The notes beneath the pieces are model-generated. The model had not been told where the DNA came from. It did no database searches and worked only from the letters and a program-made list of their open reading frames with translations. A stretch of DNA of 41,363 bases from Hymenoscyphus infarciens. Taxonomy: Eukaryota > Ascomycota > Leotiomycetes > Helotiales > Helotiaceae. Where the stretch lies: positions 1 to 41,363 of the forward strand of contig LLCB01000412.1 in the NCBI GenBank assembly GCA_001414345.1, read 5' to 3'. Made by a program: the position numbers and the translations under genes. Shown here piece after piece: positions 1 to 12,857 of this stretch. Numbering within the stretch: the stretch's first letter is position 1; each line of letters begins with the position of its first letter.

Positions 1-2325
1 ACTAGTAATAATAATACTAGGTAATCGATTAATTTATCGATTACCTTACTAGTAATAATACTAGGTAATAATACTAGGTAATCGATTTATTTATCGATTA
101 TCTTAATAGTAATACTACTAGGTAATTATTTAATTTATTAATTACCTTACTAGTAATAATACTAGATAATAATACTAGATAATCGATTTATTTATTAATT
201 ACCTTACTAGAAATAATAATACTATAAGATAATCGATTTATTTATCGATTACCTTACTAGAAATAATAATACTATAAGATAATCGATTTATTTATAGATT
301 ACTTTACTAGAAATAATACTACGAGATAATTGATTTATTTATTAATTACTTTACTAGAAATAATACTACGAGGTAATTAATTTATTTATTAATTACCTTA
401 CTAGTAATAATACTAGGTGATTAATTTATTTATCGATTACCTTACTAGAAATAATACTACTAGTAATAATACTAGGTAATCGATTAATTTATCGATTATC
501 TTACTAGAAATAATAATACTAGATAATCGATTTATTTATCGATTATCTTACTAGAAATAATACTATTAGATAATCGATTTATTTATTAATTATCTTACTA
601 GAAATAATACTACTAGGTAATCGATTAATTTATTAATTACCTTACTAGTAATAATACTACTAGGTAATCGATTTATTTATCGATTACCTTACTAGTAATA
701 ATACTAGGTAATCGATTTATTTATCGATTACTCTACTAGAAATAATAATACTAGGTAATCGATTTATTTATCGATTATCTTACTAGAAATAATAATACTA
801 GGTAATCGATTTATTTATTAATTACCTTAGTAGTAATAATAATAGGTAATCGATTTATTTATCGATTACCTTACTAGTAATAATAATACTAGGTAATCGA
901 TTTATTTATCTATTATCTTACTAGAAATAATACTACTAGTAATAATACTAGATAATCGATTAATTTATCGATTACCTTACTAGAAATAATAATACTAGGT
1001 AATCGATTTATTTATCGATTATCTTACTAGTAATAATAATACTAGGTAATCGATTAATTTATCGATTACCTTACTAGTAATAATACTAGGTAATAATACT
1101 AGGTAATCGATTTATTTATCGATTATCTTAATAGTAATACTACTAGGTAATTGATTTATTTATCGATTATCTTAATAGTAATACTACTAGGTAATCGATT
1201 TATTTATCGATTATCTTACTAGAAATAATACTACTAGTAATAATACTAGATAATCGATTAATTTATCGATTACCTTACTAGAAATAATAATACTAGGTAA
1301 TCGATTTATTTATTAATTACCTTAGTAGTAATAATAATAGATAATCGATTTATTTATTAATTACTTTACTAGAAATAATACTACTAGTAATAATACTAGG
1401 TAATTAATTAATTTATCGATTACCTTACTAGAAATAATAATACTAGGTAATCGATGTATTTATTAATTATCTTACTAGAAATAATACTACTAGATAATCG
1501 ATTTATTTATTAATTACCTTACTAGTAATAATACTAGGTAATCGATTAATTTATCAATTATCTTACTAGAAATAATACTACTAGTAATAATACTAGGTAA
1601 TTAATTAATTTATCGATTACCTTACTAGAAATAATAATACTAGATAATCGATTTATTTATTAATTACTTTACTAGAAATAATACTACTAGTAATAATACT
1701 AGATAATCGATTAATTTATCGATTATCTTACTAGAAATAATAATACTAGGTAATCGATTTATTTATTAATTATCTTACTAGAAATAATACTACTAGGTAA
1801 TCGATTTATTTCTTAATTACCTTATTAGAAATAATACTACTAGGTAATTAATTAATTTATTAATTACCTTACTAGTAATAATACTACTAGGTAATCGATT
1901 TATTTATCGATTATCTTACTAATAATAATACTAGGTAATCGATTTATTTATTAATTACTCTACTAGAAATAATAATACTAGATAATCGATTTATTTATTA
2001 ATTACTTTACTAGAAATAATAATACTAGGTAATTGATTTATTTATTAATTACCTTAGTAGTAATAATAATAGATAATCGATTTATTTATTAATTACCTTA
2101 CTAGTAATAATAATACTAGGTAATCGATTTATTTATCTATTACTTTACTAGAAATAATACTACTAGTAATAATACTAAATAATCGATTAATTTATTAATT
2201 ACCTTACTAGAAATAATAATACTAGGTAATCGATTTATTTATCGATTACTTTATTAGTAATAATAATACTAGGTAATCGATTAATTTATCGATTATCTTA
2301 TTAGTAATAATAATACTAGGTATTA
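1..2325 (+). repeat. Left minisatellite array of hairpin units
   Basis: Tandem array of degenerate units of about 45-60 bp, on the order of 45 copies, starting before the window. Each unit has a palindromic core, AATCGATTTATTTATCGATT, flanked by GGT/ACC, so it can fold into a stem of about 10 bp with a 6-nt TTATTT loop. A linker of the type TTACTAGTAATAATACTA joins the cores and is itself near-palindromic around CTAG. Variants are mostly C/T or A/G changes (ATCGAT to ATTAAT, GGT to GAT), as RIP would leave. CpA is almost absent. The array stops at about 2325 in GGTATTAAGTT, after which the sequence is not repetitive. I see no gene in it. The same unit in reverse orientation occurs at the right side of the window. 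Confidence 0.95.
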
Positions 2326-2778
2326 AGTTATTTTATTCTATAATTTAAAATAAAAAGTCTTAAGTCTTAATTTATTTAATAAAGAGGTTAAATCCTTAGC
2401 TAAATAGAAGGTACTTTTATTACTAAGAGAAGGTAACTAAGTAGGAACTAGGAAACTTAATCTTTCTAATCCTTTTACTATAACTAATCTAATATAGGTT
2501 AAACTTATATAAACTTTACTAGTAAAGTTACTAGTAATATTACTATAAACTTTACTCTTACTTCTACTATATATATATATATAGAGTTATTCTAAGAGAT
2601 ATATTTAGAAAGTGCTATTTTATATAAGTTTATCTAAGATAAATACTTATTAGAATAGTTATTTTAAGAAATAGTATTTTATAAATAAGATTTTATAATA
2701 ATAACTTATTATAAAGTAATAGTTCTTTTAGTATATATATTATAAAATAAGATAATCTATTAACTATAAATTATAATA
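2326..2778. other. A+T-rich spacer inside the left array
   Basis: This is non-repetitive A+T-rich sequence between the satellite and the first persistent reading frame. It contains a short (TA)n run at about 2566-2582. Stops are dense in the frames I checked, and I see no gene or recognisable regulatory site. Confidence 0.5.
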
Positions 2779-4450
2779 GAGGTAGATAAAATTAAAGCTA
2801 GATAATATAAATAGGATTAGGTAAATCGTTACTATAGCTAGCTCTTAGAATAATAGGTCGAGTTTTACTTAGATAGTAGTAGAGAAAAGAAAGCTATTTA
2901 CTTAGTATAGACTTTATAAGAGATATTATCTAATACTTTATTTCTTTTATTTATTTTAATAAATAAGAGTAATTAAAATAATAGTAGTAATAATTTTAAT
3001 AATAAAAGTAGTTATATAACCTAGTATAGAGTACTTATAGTAGCTATAAGTAGTACTTAGTGTTTTAGAGTAAGAAAAGACTAAGAGTCTTACTTTAAGT
3101 AATACACTAGTAACTATATTATAGATTATCTTAGTAAACTCTATTAATAAGAATTACTAAATTATAGGTATACTATATCTCTACTATATCTCTTTCTAAA
3201 CTAAGACTACTTATAAATTAGTAAGAACTTCTATTAAAGAATTCTACTTCTTTCTAAAGATAGTAATTATAGTAGTTAGTAGCTATTAGATTACTAAAAA
3301 GTAATAAGTCTATACTAGTCTATTTAGTAATATTTTAAAGAATCTTATAAAAGATATTATTATATTTATTATAATAACTTTATATTCTATTTAATATTAT
3401 ATAACTAAGAGCTTTATAGCTATTAATAATATTTTTTATAAAGCCTAAGTATATAATGTTTTATAAATCTATTCTATTTATAATAGTTAAAGTACTAAAT
3501 TAGAATCTAAGTTCCTAAGTTTATTCTTTATTTAGTATAGCTAAGTAGAGTAAATAACTAGTTAGACTAGATATTAATAATAGTTTATAGAGGTTTTAAA
3601 GATTTGCTTACTTTCTAGATATCCTATGTTTAAATACTAGCTAGAATATAACTTAGGTTATATATAATAAAGTATATAAGTTTCTTTAAAAGAGTAAATA
3701 AGTATATCTTATTTAATAAAAGGCGAATATTATATTATAAAAGTAAAGGAGTATATAATAGAAATAGAATAGAGCTTTAACTAATAGTAATTCTTAAGAG
3801 TAATTCTAGTAGGTAGTATATAGTAGTTAAAATAAAGTAAATCGTATTAGAGAGTGTTTAGTTTTTAAAGACTATTAAGACATTAGTTATAATATTTTTA
3901 TAAGTATACTATATAATATAAGTAATAAGTATTATTTAGATAAAGGACTACTAAAAGCTATATACTTATTAGTTAGAGATATATAGTAATATATAATAAA
4001 GAGATAATTATATACTATATAGATAGATATAAAATAATAAGAACTTTATCTATTACCTTAGTAAGTAAGACTACGTAGAAATTAGTTAAATCTAGTTAAA
4101 AGTAAGAGAATTTAGCTTATAGACGTTTATAAAGCTACTTACTTAAGCTTAAGAAGATCTATATATAATATCTATTTAAAATAAGCTAACTAGGCTTATA
4201 CTACTAATATAACCTCTTCTATCTAATATATATTATATCTAACTTTCTTCCTCTTAAATTAATATATCTTTAAAAAACTGCTACTAGGTATACCTTTCTA
4301 GTAATAAATTCTCTCTAACTCTTTAAATATCTATTAATAAATATAGTTATTTTATTAAAATAAGATTATATATATACTAAAAGATAAATAGTAATTTATC
4401 TCTTTATATATAAAGAAGCTAATAATTAAAGTAATTATTAAACTCTTATT
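2779..4450 (+). pseudogene. RIP-decayed large ORF remnant, unknown protein
   Basis: Frame 1 stays comparatively open for about 550 codons, interrupted only by TAA/TAG, the triplets expected when RIP hits Gln (CAA/CAG) and Trp (TGG) codons. The translation alternates charged and hydrophobic stretches, including a run at about 3630-3760 rich in Lys, Arg, Tyr, Phe and Ile. It does not look like low-complexity read-through. It is the first remnant inside the left array and reads inward, the position the recombinase gene takes in Starship-type giant elements. I could not see an R-x-x-R...Y tyrosine-recombinase signature, so I do not call it one. It may be the 5' part of the frame-2 remnant that follows. 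Both ends are approximate. Confidence 0.45.
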
Positions 4451-4507
4451 AGCTCTCTTCTTTTAATAATTATAATCTAGATAATAATTATAATTAAAGC
4501 TTTTATA

Positions 4508-7500
4508 ATAGAGATTCTAAAAAAGAAGGAGGAGAAGAGAGAGAGAGAGTAAGAAGTACTAAATTAGACTCTAGAGATAAATTAATTAGCTTTTAACTTA
4601 AGAAAAAGTATATTAATTTATCTAATTATAATTCTTAAAAGTATAATTAGAATAATATAATACCTATTCTTAGTTAAGTATTATTTAATAGAAATTTAGC
4701 TTATAAATATCCTTATACTTATATAATATCTTCTTATAAAGTAGTTTATTACTTACTTTATAAGTATAATCTTTAAGTATATTCTAGTATATTCTATAAG
4801 CTAATATGTTTTAGCTACTATAAAGGAAAAAAATATCTAGTACTATAAATACTTATATATAAGAGTATATATAATTATTAAAGAGGGGTTTTTCCTAACT
4901 ACTACTATCTTTTTATAATCTACTTTTAATTTATAACTTCTTAAGCTCTTTTATAAAGTTTTTATAGTTAGAAAGCTTTTCTAATATTCTTAGGTAATAG
5001 AATTATAAAAGTTACTTATTTACTAGTATTATTATTATATTCCTAATCTTAAAAAAATATAAGCATATACCTACTATAACTAGTTATTAATAGAAAATAG
5101 ACGTTAAGAGCTTTTTAATACTAAAGTTAATAAATACTAACTAGACTATAAGTAGACTATTTCCTTATCTTTAAGTTATATATACTCTACTTATTTCTTC
5201 TAAGATAATAATAATAATAGACTAATAGCTTTATATAATTAGGACTAAGATAGTAATTTTTAATAAAAACATAAAAAGAGATAAGGAAATCTACCTTTTA
5301 GTTAGTAGCCTTATAATAGTAGTAAATTCTTTATTTAAGACTCTAAATCTAAATCTAGTATTACTCTTAGTATAGTAGAAATAAATATAGTAGTTTCTAC
5401 GTCTAATAAGATAGAGGATAGTATAACACTTTCTTCTAAAGAAGAGAATAGTTTAAAAGCTAATATTCTTAATAATAGTTATTCTTATTATTTTTAAGTA
5501 GTTATAGCTAAAAATAAAGCTAGAGATAAATTTAAAGAATTAGATTAGACTAAGTTAATAAATATAGTCTATTAGTATAGAATAACCTTCTAACTTATTA
5601 ATTTTTATTATAGAGAGACTTTTTAAGTTATAGTATATCTTTTAAAATTAATATTTAATTAACTTCTTAACTAAGTATATATTATATTTTAATATAATAT
5701 TATATATAAATTTTAGTTTTATCTTAATAGAGAGTACTCTAAAATAGTATATAGAATAAGATATACTATAAATGCTTTTTATTAATACTTCTATACTTTA
5801 GATTATTAATTATAATAGAGTATTTACTAATAATAATTTCTTAGATTAAGTAATAAAGAGAGAGTAGAAAGAGACTAGTCTTTAAAAAGTTATTTAGTCT
5901 TAATCTATTATATATACTCTACTTTATTAAGAGAAGCTCTTTTAAATACTTAAATAAAATATTAAGGACTTATATAGAGAGAAGAACTTAGTTCTACTTT
6001 AAATAAAAGATATAAGAGAACTTAATCCCTTTATACTTAATATAGAGATACTATTACTACTACTTAAGCTTATCTTATTATAAGTAAATTAATAGATAAA
6101 AAAGATAATATATAATATAAATTATAAGATTATTAGTATATTTAAGAGAAGTAGTTTAAGAAAAAGAAAGAAGTTATATTAATAGTAATAAAGGAAAGAC
6201 TATTTACTTACTTAAATAGAATTCTAGTTTATAAGAATAAATACTAATTAGTCTTTAATACTTTTAAACTCTTTAGAGTTAATATTAAAAAATAAGTACT
6301 TAAAAGAATAAGATACTTCTTTTTAAAGATTATTCTATATTATTTATCTAGAAAACGTTTTACTAAATAGTTATTAAAATATATATATAAATTATTAATA
6401 TAAGAGTTATTAAAAACTAGTTAAAGATATAAAGATTAGAAGGTTAAAAGTATAAATTATAAATAGTATTAAAACTTTTAAATTTATCTTTAAATTAAAG
6501 TAAAGGTTTATAAATATTATAAACTAGTTACTTAGTAAGTTTAAGAAGTTTAGAATATTTATAACTATTTTAATATAAAGAGTATAAAAAAATTAGTAGA
6601 ATATATAAAAGCTTTATTTTACTATCTACTTCTTATAGTTAAAAGAAGTTAAGAAATCTAAAGATTATATAATTAACTACTTAAAAATTATAATCTACTA
6701 TTAATATTATTATAAATATTTAACTCTATATCTTTTAAAAAAGAATTAAATTATAAGATATAGTAGTATAAGATTAAAATAAGTACTTAGCTTAGTCTTT
6801 TAGATAAAGAGAACTTAGGCTTACTTATAAGTTTTATAAATAATATTACTATTTTATATAGAATTAATACTATTTTAAAGTATAAAAGAGCTATTAAAGA
6901 GGTTAAGTTTATAATTTCTAAATAGATTTAAATAGTAAATTAGTTAATTAATATACTTTAAGTGCTTTTAATTTCTTATTCTTATTTTTTAATACTATAA
7001 GAGCTTTACTTATAAAATATATAAATTATTAAAAGAGTACTTATAGCTAAGTTTTTATTAAATTATTATAAGAATATTAAGAATAAGATTTTTAAAAATA
7101 AGCTTAAAAGTAAGTAAATATAAGTTTAATTTAGAGGTTTTTATAAAGACTAATAATATCTAGATATACTTTAAAGAATCTATATTTTTCTTTTAACTAT
7201 ATCTTTAGTATATTTAAATACTATTCTAGACGTTACTTTAAACTAGAGTAACGTTCTCTTTAAATATAATATTAATAGTAAAAAAGATAATAATAGTAAT
7301 AGTAGTAATAAAGATAATATAGAAGATAGTAAGAATAGTAAAGAGGTAAATAATAAAAATTATAGAGATTATATTAAAGGTTTTAATATAATTATTACTA
7401 GATATAGCTCTAATAAAAATAAAGTAAACTAAATAAGTATAAAGTAGTATAGTTTAAGATAAATAGATAGTTAAACTATATAGAGAGATTTTATTAAAAG

Positions 7501-7612
7501 AACGTTATTTAAAGAGTAAATAAACTTAAATATATAAATAAATAAAGACCTAACTTAATATATAACTAAATAAAGCCTTAGTATTATAGCTTAGTAAAGG
7601 CTCTATTAATTT
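4508..7612 (+). pseudogene. RIP-decayed ~1,030-codon ORF, unknown protein
   Basis: A single frame (frame 2) can be followed for about 3.1 kb, punctuated only by TAA/TAG. It starts with a Lys/Glu/Arg-rich, coiled-coil-like stretch (about 4508-4550). A mixed region follows, with long open runs at about 5330-5490, 6800-6910 and 7242-7427. The last is about 62 codons without a stop, an Asn/Ser/Lys/Asp-rich linker. I recognise no domain. Keeping one frame for 3 kb without a shift fits RIP of an intronless or intron-poor gene, because RIP makes point mutations rather than indels. The 5' limit is arbitrary and may join the frame-1 remnant just upstream. The 3' limit is where stops become dense before the short-repeat spacer. 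Confidence 0.5.
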
Positions 7613-8043
7613 CTTACTTTAAGATAACTTTAACTTTAATTTTAACTTTAACTTTAACTTAATATAACTTTATTACTTAATAGCTTTTTAATTATTCTTC
7701 TCTAGTAAGCTTTTATTATAAGTCTTTCTTATAAATTATAAGCCTTTATATCTAATCTTATAAAAGCTTCTCTAGTAAGTCTTTATTATAAGTCTTTATT
7801 ATAAGTCTTTATTATAAGTTTTTAGCCTTATTATACGTCTTTAACCTTATTATACGTCTTTAGCTTATTATAGAACTTTATATTAAGATATAAACTCTTA
7901 AGTTTATTATATACTATTATTATAATCTATTACCTTTAACGTAAGTTCTAGTACTCTTATCTTCTTATAAGCTCTTATAGTTAACCTCTTAAAACCTTCT
8001 TACTATAATCTCTTAAACACCTATTATTCTAATATATTATCTT
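7613..8043. repeat. Intergenic spacer with short tandem repeats
   Basis: This gap between two decayed plus-strand genes holds three simple arrays. One is an AACTTT-type hexamer run at about 7627-7665. The second is three copies of a 13-bp unit, AAGTCTTTATTAT, at about 7777-7815. The third is about three copies of a 17-19 bp unit containing CTTATTATACGTCTTT at about 7827-7873. I see no persistent reading frame here. Confidence 0.7.
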
Positions 8044-9860
8044 ATTATTAATTTACTATTATATCTACTTCTAAAACTCTTAATACTCCTACTAGTAAAC
8101 CTACTAATAGTAACCTAGTTAATTAAGTACTTCTAGCTAGTATACTAAGCTATATAAGTTAACGACTTTATAACTTTAGTAGAGATAGTATAAGTAAGAA
8201 CGAATTCTTTACTACTTAAGGTAATATATAACTTTAGCTTTTTCTAAAATCCCTTTTCTTAGTTAAGTTATAAGCTAAGTTTAATAGTATTTATAATAAG
8301 TTAAGTTAGTTAAAAGCTATTATTAAGAAGTAGAAAGAAATAGTTATTCTCTTATTTAAAGCTAAAAAGGAGATATATAAGCTTAAAAATATAGTTAATT
8401 AATATAAAGACTTATTATATTACTAATTAACTTTTAAAAGTATCTTTACTATAAGAAATATAAAACTATCTCTTTTATTCTTTTACTAATAAACTATAGC
8501 TTAAGGAATTCTATAATACTACTAAGTTAGATGTTTAAAAGTATAAGAAGTCTAATTAAGTAAGCTTTTCTTTATACTTACTTAGAATATAACTAATAAA
8601 TTAAATAGTAAAAGGTCTTAAAGCTTAAATATAAATATTAATTTAATATAAATACTAATAATACTAATACTAATAATAATAAGTCTTAAGAGCTTATTTA
8701 AAAGAAGTATTAAAGTACTAGTTCTTATTATTAAAATAATGTTTAAGTTATTATTAAACTTAAAAATAGTAACTAAGAGAAATAAATATTCTTTTATTAT
8801 TTATTAAGTATATTTATAATAATAGAATAATATTATTTTAATAATAATTAAGACTAAGCTAGCTAGTATTATTCTAGGGTTATTTATTATATATCTAGCT
8901 AAGTTTTTTCGACTTCTTATATATAGAAGAAAAATCTAGCTCTTTATAATATAATACTAGTATTCTTAAATATATTAGTAATTATTCTTCTTTATAATAT
9001 TTTAAATATTCTTATGTTTTAATATATATATATCCTACTTTAATACTAAATTATAAGAGTAATTTAAGCTCTTATAATTTAAATATTAATAAGTCTTTTT
9101 CTATTATTATTAAATTATTTTTTAGTATATAAAATTAGTTAAAAATAAGCTTCTTCTTAACTATTACTAAATAATCCGTCTTTAGTATTTGTTTTTTATT
9201 TTTTAGCTAATACTTTATACTTTATAAATTATATAGTATATATAAGTGTTTTATAGAATTAAACTATTAATAGTCTAATTTTATAAAAAGGTTTCTATAT
9301 TTAGTAAAGAATATAGCTAGTATTATTAAATCTTTAGTAGGTATTAATTATTAAGTAAAGGTAATAGCTTTAATTTAAAAGATATACTATTAGATTTTAG
9401 AGTTCTATTTTTAGAAAGGTAAATAAGTTTATATTACTAAGTTTAGTAAGTAGATAAGGTTAATTTATAAATAGAAATTATATCTTAAGAGAGCGAATTA
9501 GTATATTCTTTTATAACTATTTTCTAGGTTTTTTATAATTATTTTTATACTATTTTATATATAAGTAAAAGAGTAGGTTAATAGGTGTCTTTTAATTTTA
9601 ATTACTATATTACTTCTTATTATATATTTACTTTCTTATTTTTTAAGCTTCTTAGCTTAATTAGTAGAATTAAAGTATTACTATTCTAAGTAGAGTAGAG
9701 CTATAAGCTTATAGCTACCTTTTATTTAATTATTCCTTTATTAACCTTAAATAACTTCTTTTTACTTAACTTTTAGATTTTTAACTTAATAAAGTTATTA
9801 ATTTTTTATTAATATAATTAAACGAATTTTAGATAAAAGTTCTTTAAGTAAGAGTATCTA
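8044..9860 (+). pseudogene. RIP-decayed ~600-codon ORF, unknown protein
   Basis: Frame 3 persists over about 1.8 kb, with breaks only at TAA/TAG. The N-terminal part is Ser/Thr/Pro/Asn-rich (8044-8110). A Lys-rich, probably helical segment follows (about 8274-8400). After a low-complexity AATACTAAT run near 8650-8685 come longer open runs (about 8685-8800, 8845-8935), then a strongly aromatic, Tyr/Phe-rich part (about 9250-9860). No catalytic motif is recognisable. The next remnant continues on the same strand in frame 1, so the two could be one gene split by an intron or indel, or two adjacent genes. Confidence 0.5.
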
Positions 9861-10956
9861 ACTTAAAGTTTCTTATATAAATTATTTATATTTTACTAGT
9901 TTTTTTTACTACTTTTTTTAATAATATTATATTTTTATATATAGAATATAATATATTATTATATTAGAGAAGGTAGGAAATATTAATCGGGTTAGTTTAT
10001 TTTAGTCTAGTAAATATTATTTACTTTAAGAGATAATTTTTTAATTTCTACTATAGCTATTTTATACTCTTTTAAGCCTTTTAAGAACTTCTAAGCATAT
10101 TATAATTTTTCGTTTATAAACTATTTATAAAGTATATAATATAAATTAATATTAGTTAAAAGCCTAGGTTAGTTTTATTATATTATATATTTATTAATTT
10201 AAAAGAGATATAAAGTATTAAATTAATTATTATTATAATAATAGCTATAAAAGGCTTAATAAAGGAAATAAATATATATTATATTTTAAGAGTTATAGTA
10301 ATATAAAAAGACTATATATAGCGTAGGTAATATAAATAGTAGAAGATTAAAAGATAAAAGTTAAGATATAATATTATTATAATACTAGTAGCTAGAATTT
10401 AGCCTAAGTTCTTAACTTTCTAGATATAGTTTATAAGTAGATAATTAAGAGATAATCCTTAAATACTAGATACTTTAGCTTTAATAATTTTACTTAAGAA
10501 GTTAGAAGATTTTTAATTATATTTTATTATATTCTACCTTTTTATTAGTCTACTTTTAGTTATTACTTATTCTAGAGTTTTTTTTAGTTATTTCTAGTTA
10601 GTACTTTAATTAAATACTTAAGTACTAATTCTTCTAACTTTATAGATATAGCTAAATATATATAAAATTATTTTAATAAAATAATTCTCTTTCTTAATAA
10701 AAATTACTTAGATATATTAAATAACTACTCTTAATATTACCTCTAATATAACTCTTATAATATATATTACTCTCTTACTATCTCTATTACTCTATTCTAA
10801 CCTAGTTATCTATTAATATCTATAGTAATACTAAGTTATAAATAGGTTAACCTTTTACTTTTAAAAGAAAGAAAAGATCTAGCTAAACTAAATTAAACTA
10901 GAATAGAATAAAAAGAGTAATAATAAGTATAGTTTAAGAGAATCCCTTCCCTCTTT

Positions 10957-11345
10957 AAGTTATTAATAAGTAGCTCTTTATTTAGCTAAATCCTCTTTTT
11001 TCTTAAGTTACTAATAAGTAGTCTCTTATCTAGCTAAATCCCCTCTCTTTTTAAGTTATTAATAAGTAGCCTCTTATCTAGCTAAATTCCCTCCTTTTTT
11101 AAGTTACTAATAGGTAGCTTCTTATCTAGTTAAATTCTCTCTCTTCTTAAGTTACTAATAAATAGCCTCTTATTTAGCTAAATCTCCTCTCTTTTTAAGT
11201 TACTAATAAGTAGCCTCTTATCTAGCTAAATCCTCTCCCTCTTTAAGTTACTAATAAGTAGCCTCTTATCTAGCTAAATCCTCTCTCTCTCTAAGTTACT
11301 AATAAGTAGCCTCTTATCTAGCTAAATACCCTCTCTCTCTAAGTT
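10957..11345 (+). repeat. 48-bp minisatellite encoding a 16-residue repeat
   Basis: Eight complete units at exactly 48-bp spacing (starts 10957, 11005, 11053, 11101, 11149, 11197, 11245, 11293), then a partial ninth at 11341. Each starts AAGTTACTAATAAG and contains CTTATCTAGCTAAAT. In the host frame each unit reads as a 16-residue repeat of the type *VTNK*PLI*LNPxxx. The three stops fall at the same places each time (TAA, TAG, TAG), where CAA or CAG glutamine codons would have stood. The exact multiple of three, the absence of indels and the invariant stop positions argue that it was a protein repeat and not a noncoding satellite. Confidence 0.85.
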
Positions 11346-11369
11346 ACTAATAGGTATAGTAGTCTATTA

Positions 11370-11417
11370 GATAATAATCTAGATAATAATCTAGATAATA
11401 ATCTAGATAATAATCTA
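11370..11417 (+). repeat. 12-bp Asp-Asn-Asn-Leu coding repeat
   Basis: Four copies of GATAATAATCTA, read in frame 3 as Asp-Asn-Asn-Leu. The Leu is CTA, so it was possibly Pro (CCA) before RIP. A degenerate Asn-rich unit follows. The repeat lies directly after the 48-bp array and in the same reading frame. Confidence 0.8.
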
Positions 11418-12359
11418 AATAATAATATAAGTAAGAATAGTCTTCTAAATAATAGTAGTAAAGAGAATACTAGGAATAATAGAGAACTTTATTAAGAAAA
11501 CTAGTATTATAAAGCTTTTAACTTTAAATAAATAAAATATAATTAACCTAGACTTCTACTCTTTATAATAGTTAAAGATTAAATTAACTACTTAACTTAT
11601 AATTTTAATAACTTTATAGCTAAGATTATTAAACTATAATAAAGAGAAAATATTAACTTAATTTTTAAGTATATTAGAAAGTTTATAAAGGGATTTTCTT
11701 TTATAACTTATTAAATTCTTATAAGTTAGGATTTATTCTAAGAAAGAAAGAAATAAGATATTCTAGAGAAATATAAATAATAATAGAAGAAGAACCTAAA
11801 TAACTCTTTAATAAGTAGTTATAGTTTTATATTTATATTTAATTAATAGTAGAAACTTAGTAAATAAGAAAGAGCTAACTAGAATAAAGAAGTAAAAGAT
11901 AAATATATAATAGTATACTAAGCTATACTAATAGTAGAAAATGTTTAAGTAGATATTAGTAAATAGAGGTAGTATATTAAGAATTATAGAAATAAAACTA
12001 TAAATAAAGCCTTTATATTAATTAGTATATAAGTAAGATAAGATATAAAGTATAGAATCTTAACTCTTAGCTAATATAGGAATAATAGATAAAGATCTTA
12101 GAAAAATATAGATATAAAATAATATATTATATTAGTAATTAGAGCTAAGACGAAGAAACTAATAAAATAAGCTATTTTTATACTTATATAAAGAATTAAT
12201 TTAAAGAAGTATATAAAGAAATAGGCTTTAGACCTTAAGTATTTTATTTACTTATATAGACTAGAGAGTTCTTAGAAGCTAACGCCTATTCTATATTAAT
12301 TTAAAAGATTATATCTCTATTTAGAACTTATATTCTTAACCTATTATAATAAATACTCT

Positions 12360-12614
12360 ACTTAACTAATAATAATAATAGTAGTAATAGTATTACTAGT
12401 AATAATAATACTTCTATTATTACTAGTAATACTTCTAATATTAATACTACTAATAATACTACTAATAACTATAGTATTATAAGTAATATTTCTAATATTA
12501 ATATTACTAATAATACTACTAGTAACTATAGTATTATAAGTAATATTTCTAATATTAATACTACTAATATATACTCTAATATATTACTAATCTTATTAAG
12601 TTTATTAAGATAGA
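12360..12614 (+). repeat. Asn/Ser/Thr-rich low-complexity run with 57-bp repeat
   Basis: ACT/AAT/AGT-rich simple sequence that contains a 57-bp (19-codon) tandem repeat; the element AACTATAGTATTAT recurs at 12467 and 12524. In frame 2 it is stop-free for about 85 codons and reads as an Asn/Ser/Thr/Ile linker. In frame 3 it would read as a Pro/Thr-type repeat with only two stops, so the true frame cannot be fixed by eye. Confidence 0.7.
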
Positions 12615-12857
12615 ATATTTAAAAGGATATAAATACTTGTTTACTTATAAGCTTTAATATTATATATATAGAATTATATATTCGACTTCTAAAGAGAAGA
12701 ACTTAAGTAGATATATTAGAAAAGAAGAAGATTAAACTTATTTATATTAGAACTAGATTTAATACTAAAACTATTTAGTTAAGTTATTAAAAGTAGTTAG
12801 TAATAAGTAAAGATATTTAAAAGAAGATTTATATATATTTATTAGTAGAGGAACTTA

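Noticed and set aside
1..2325. CRISPR-like array (palindromic repeats at regular spacing)
   Set aside because: There are no unique spacers, the linkers are themselves repeated, no cas genes are present, and the context is fungal. It is a minisatellite.
2779..4450. Starship captain (DUF3435 tyrosine recombinase) as first inward-reading gene
   Set aside because: Position is suggestive, but I could not identify the catalytic Arg/His/Tyr pattern or a family-like block, and RIP would blur it. Only a profile search on a de-RIPed consensus could decide.
8044..8480. C-terminal region of a pogo/Fot1-type transposase
   Set aside because: The Ser/Thr/Pro-rich part followed by a Lys-rich helix resembles that layout, but no DDE residues or conserved words are visible.
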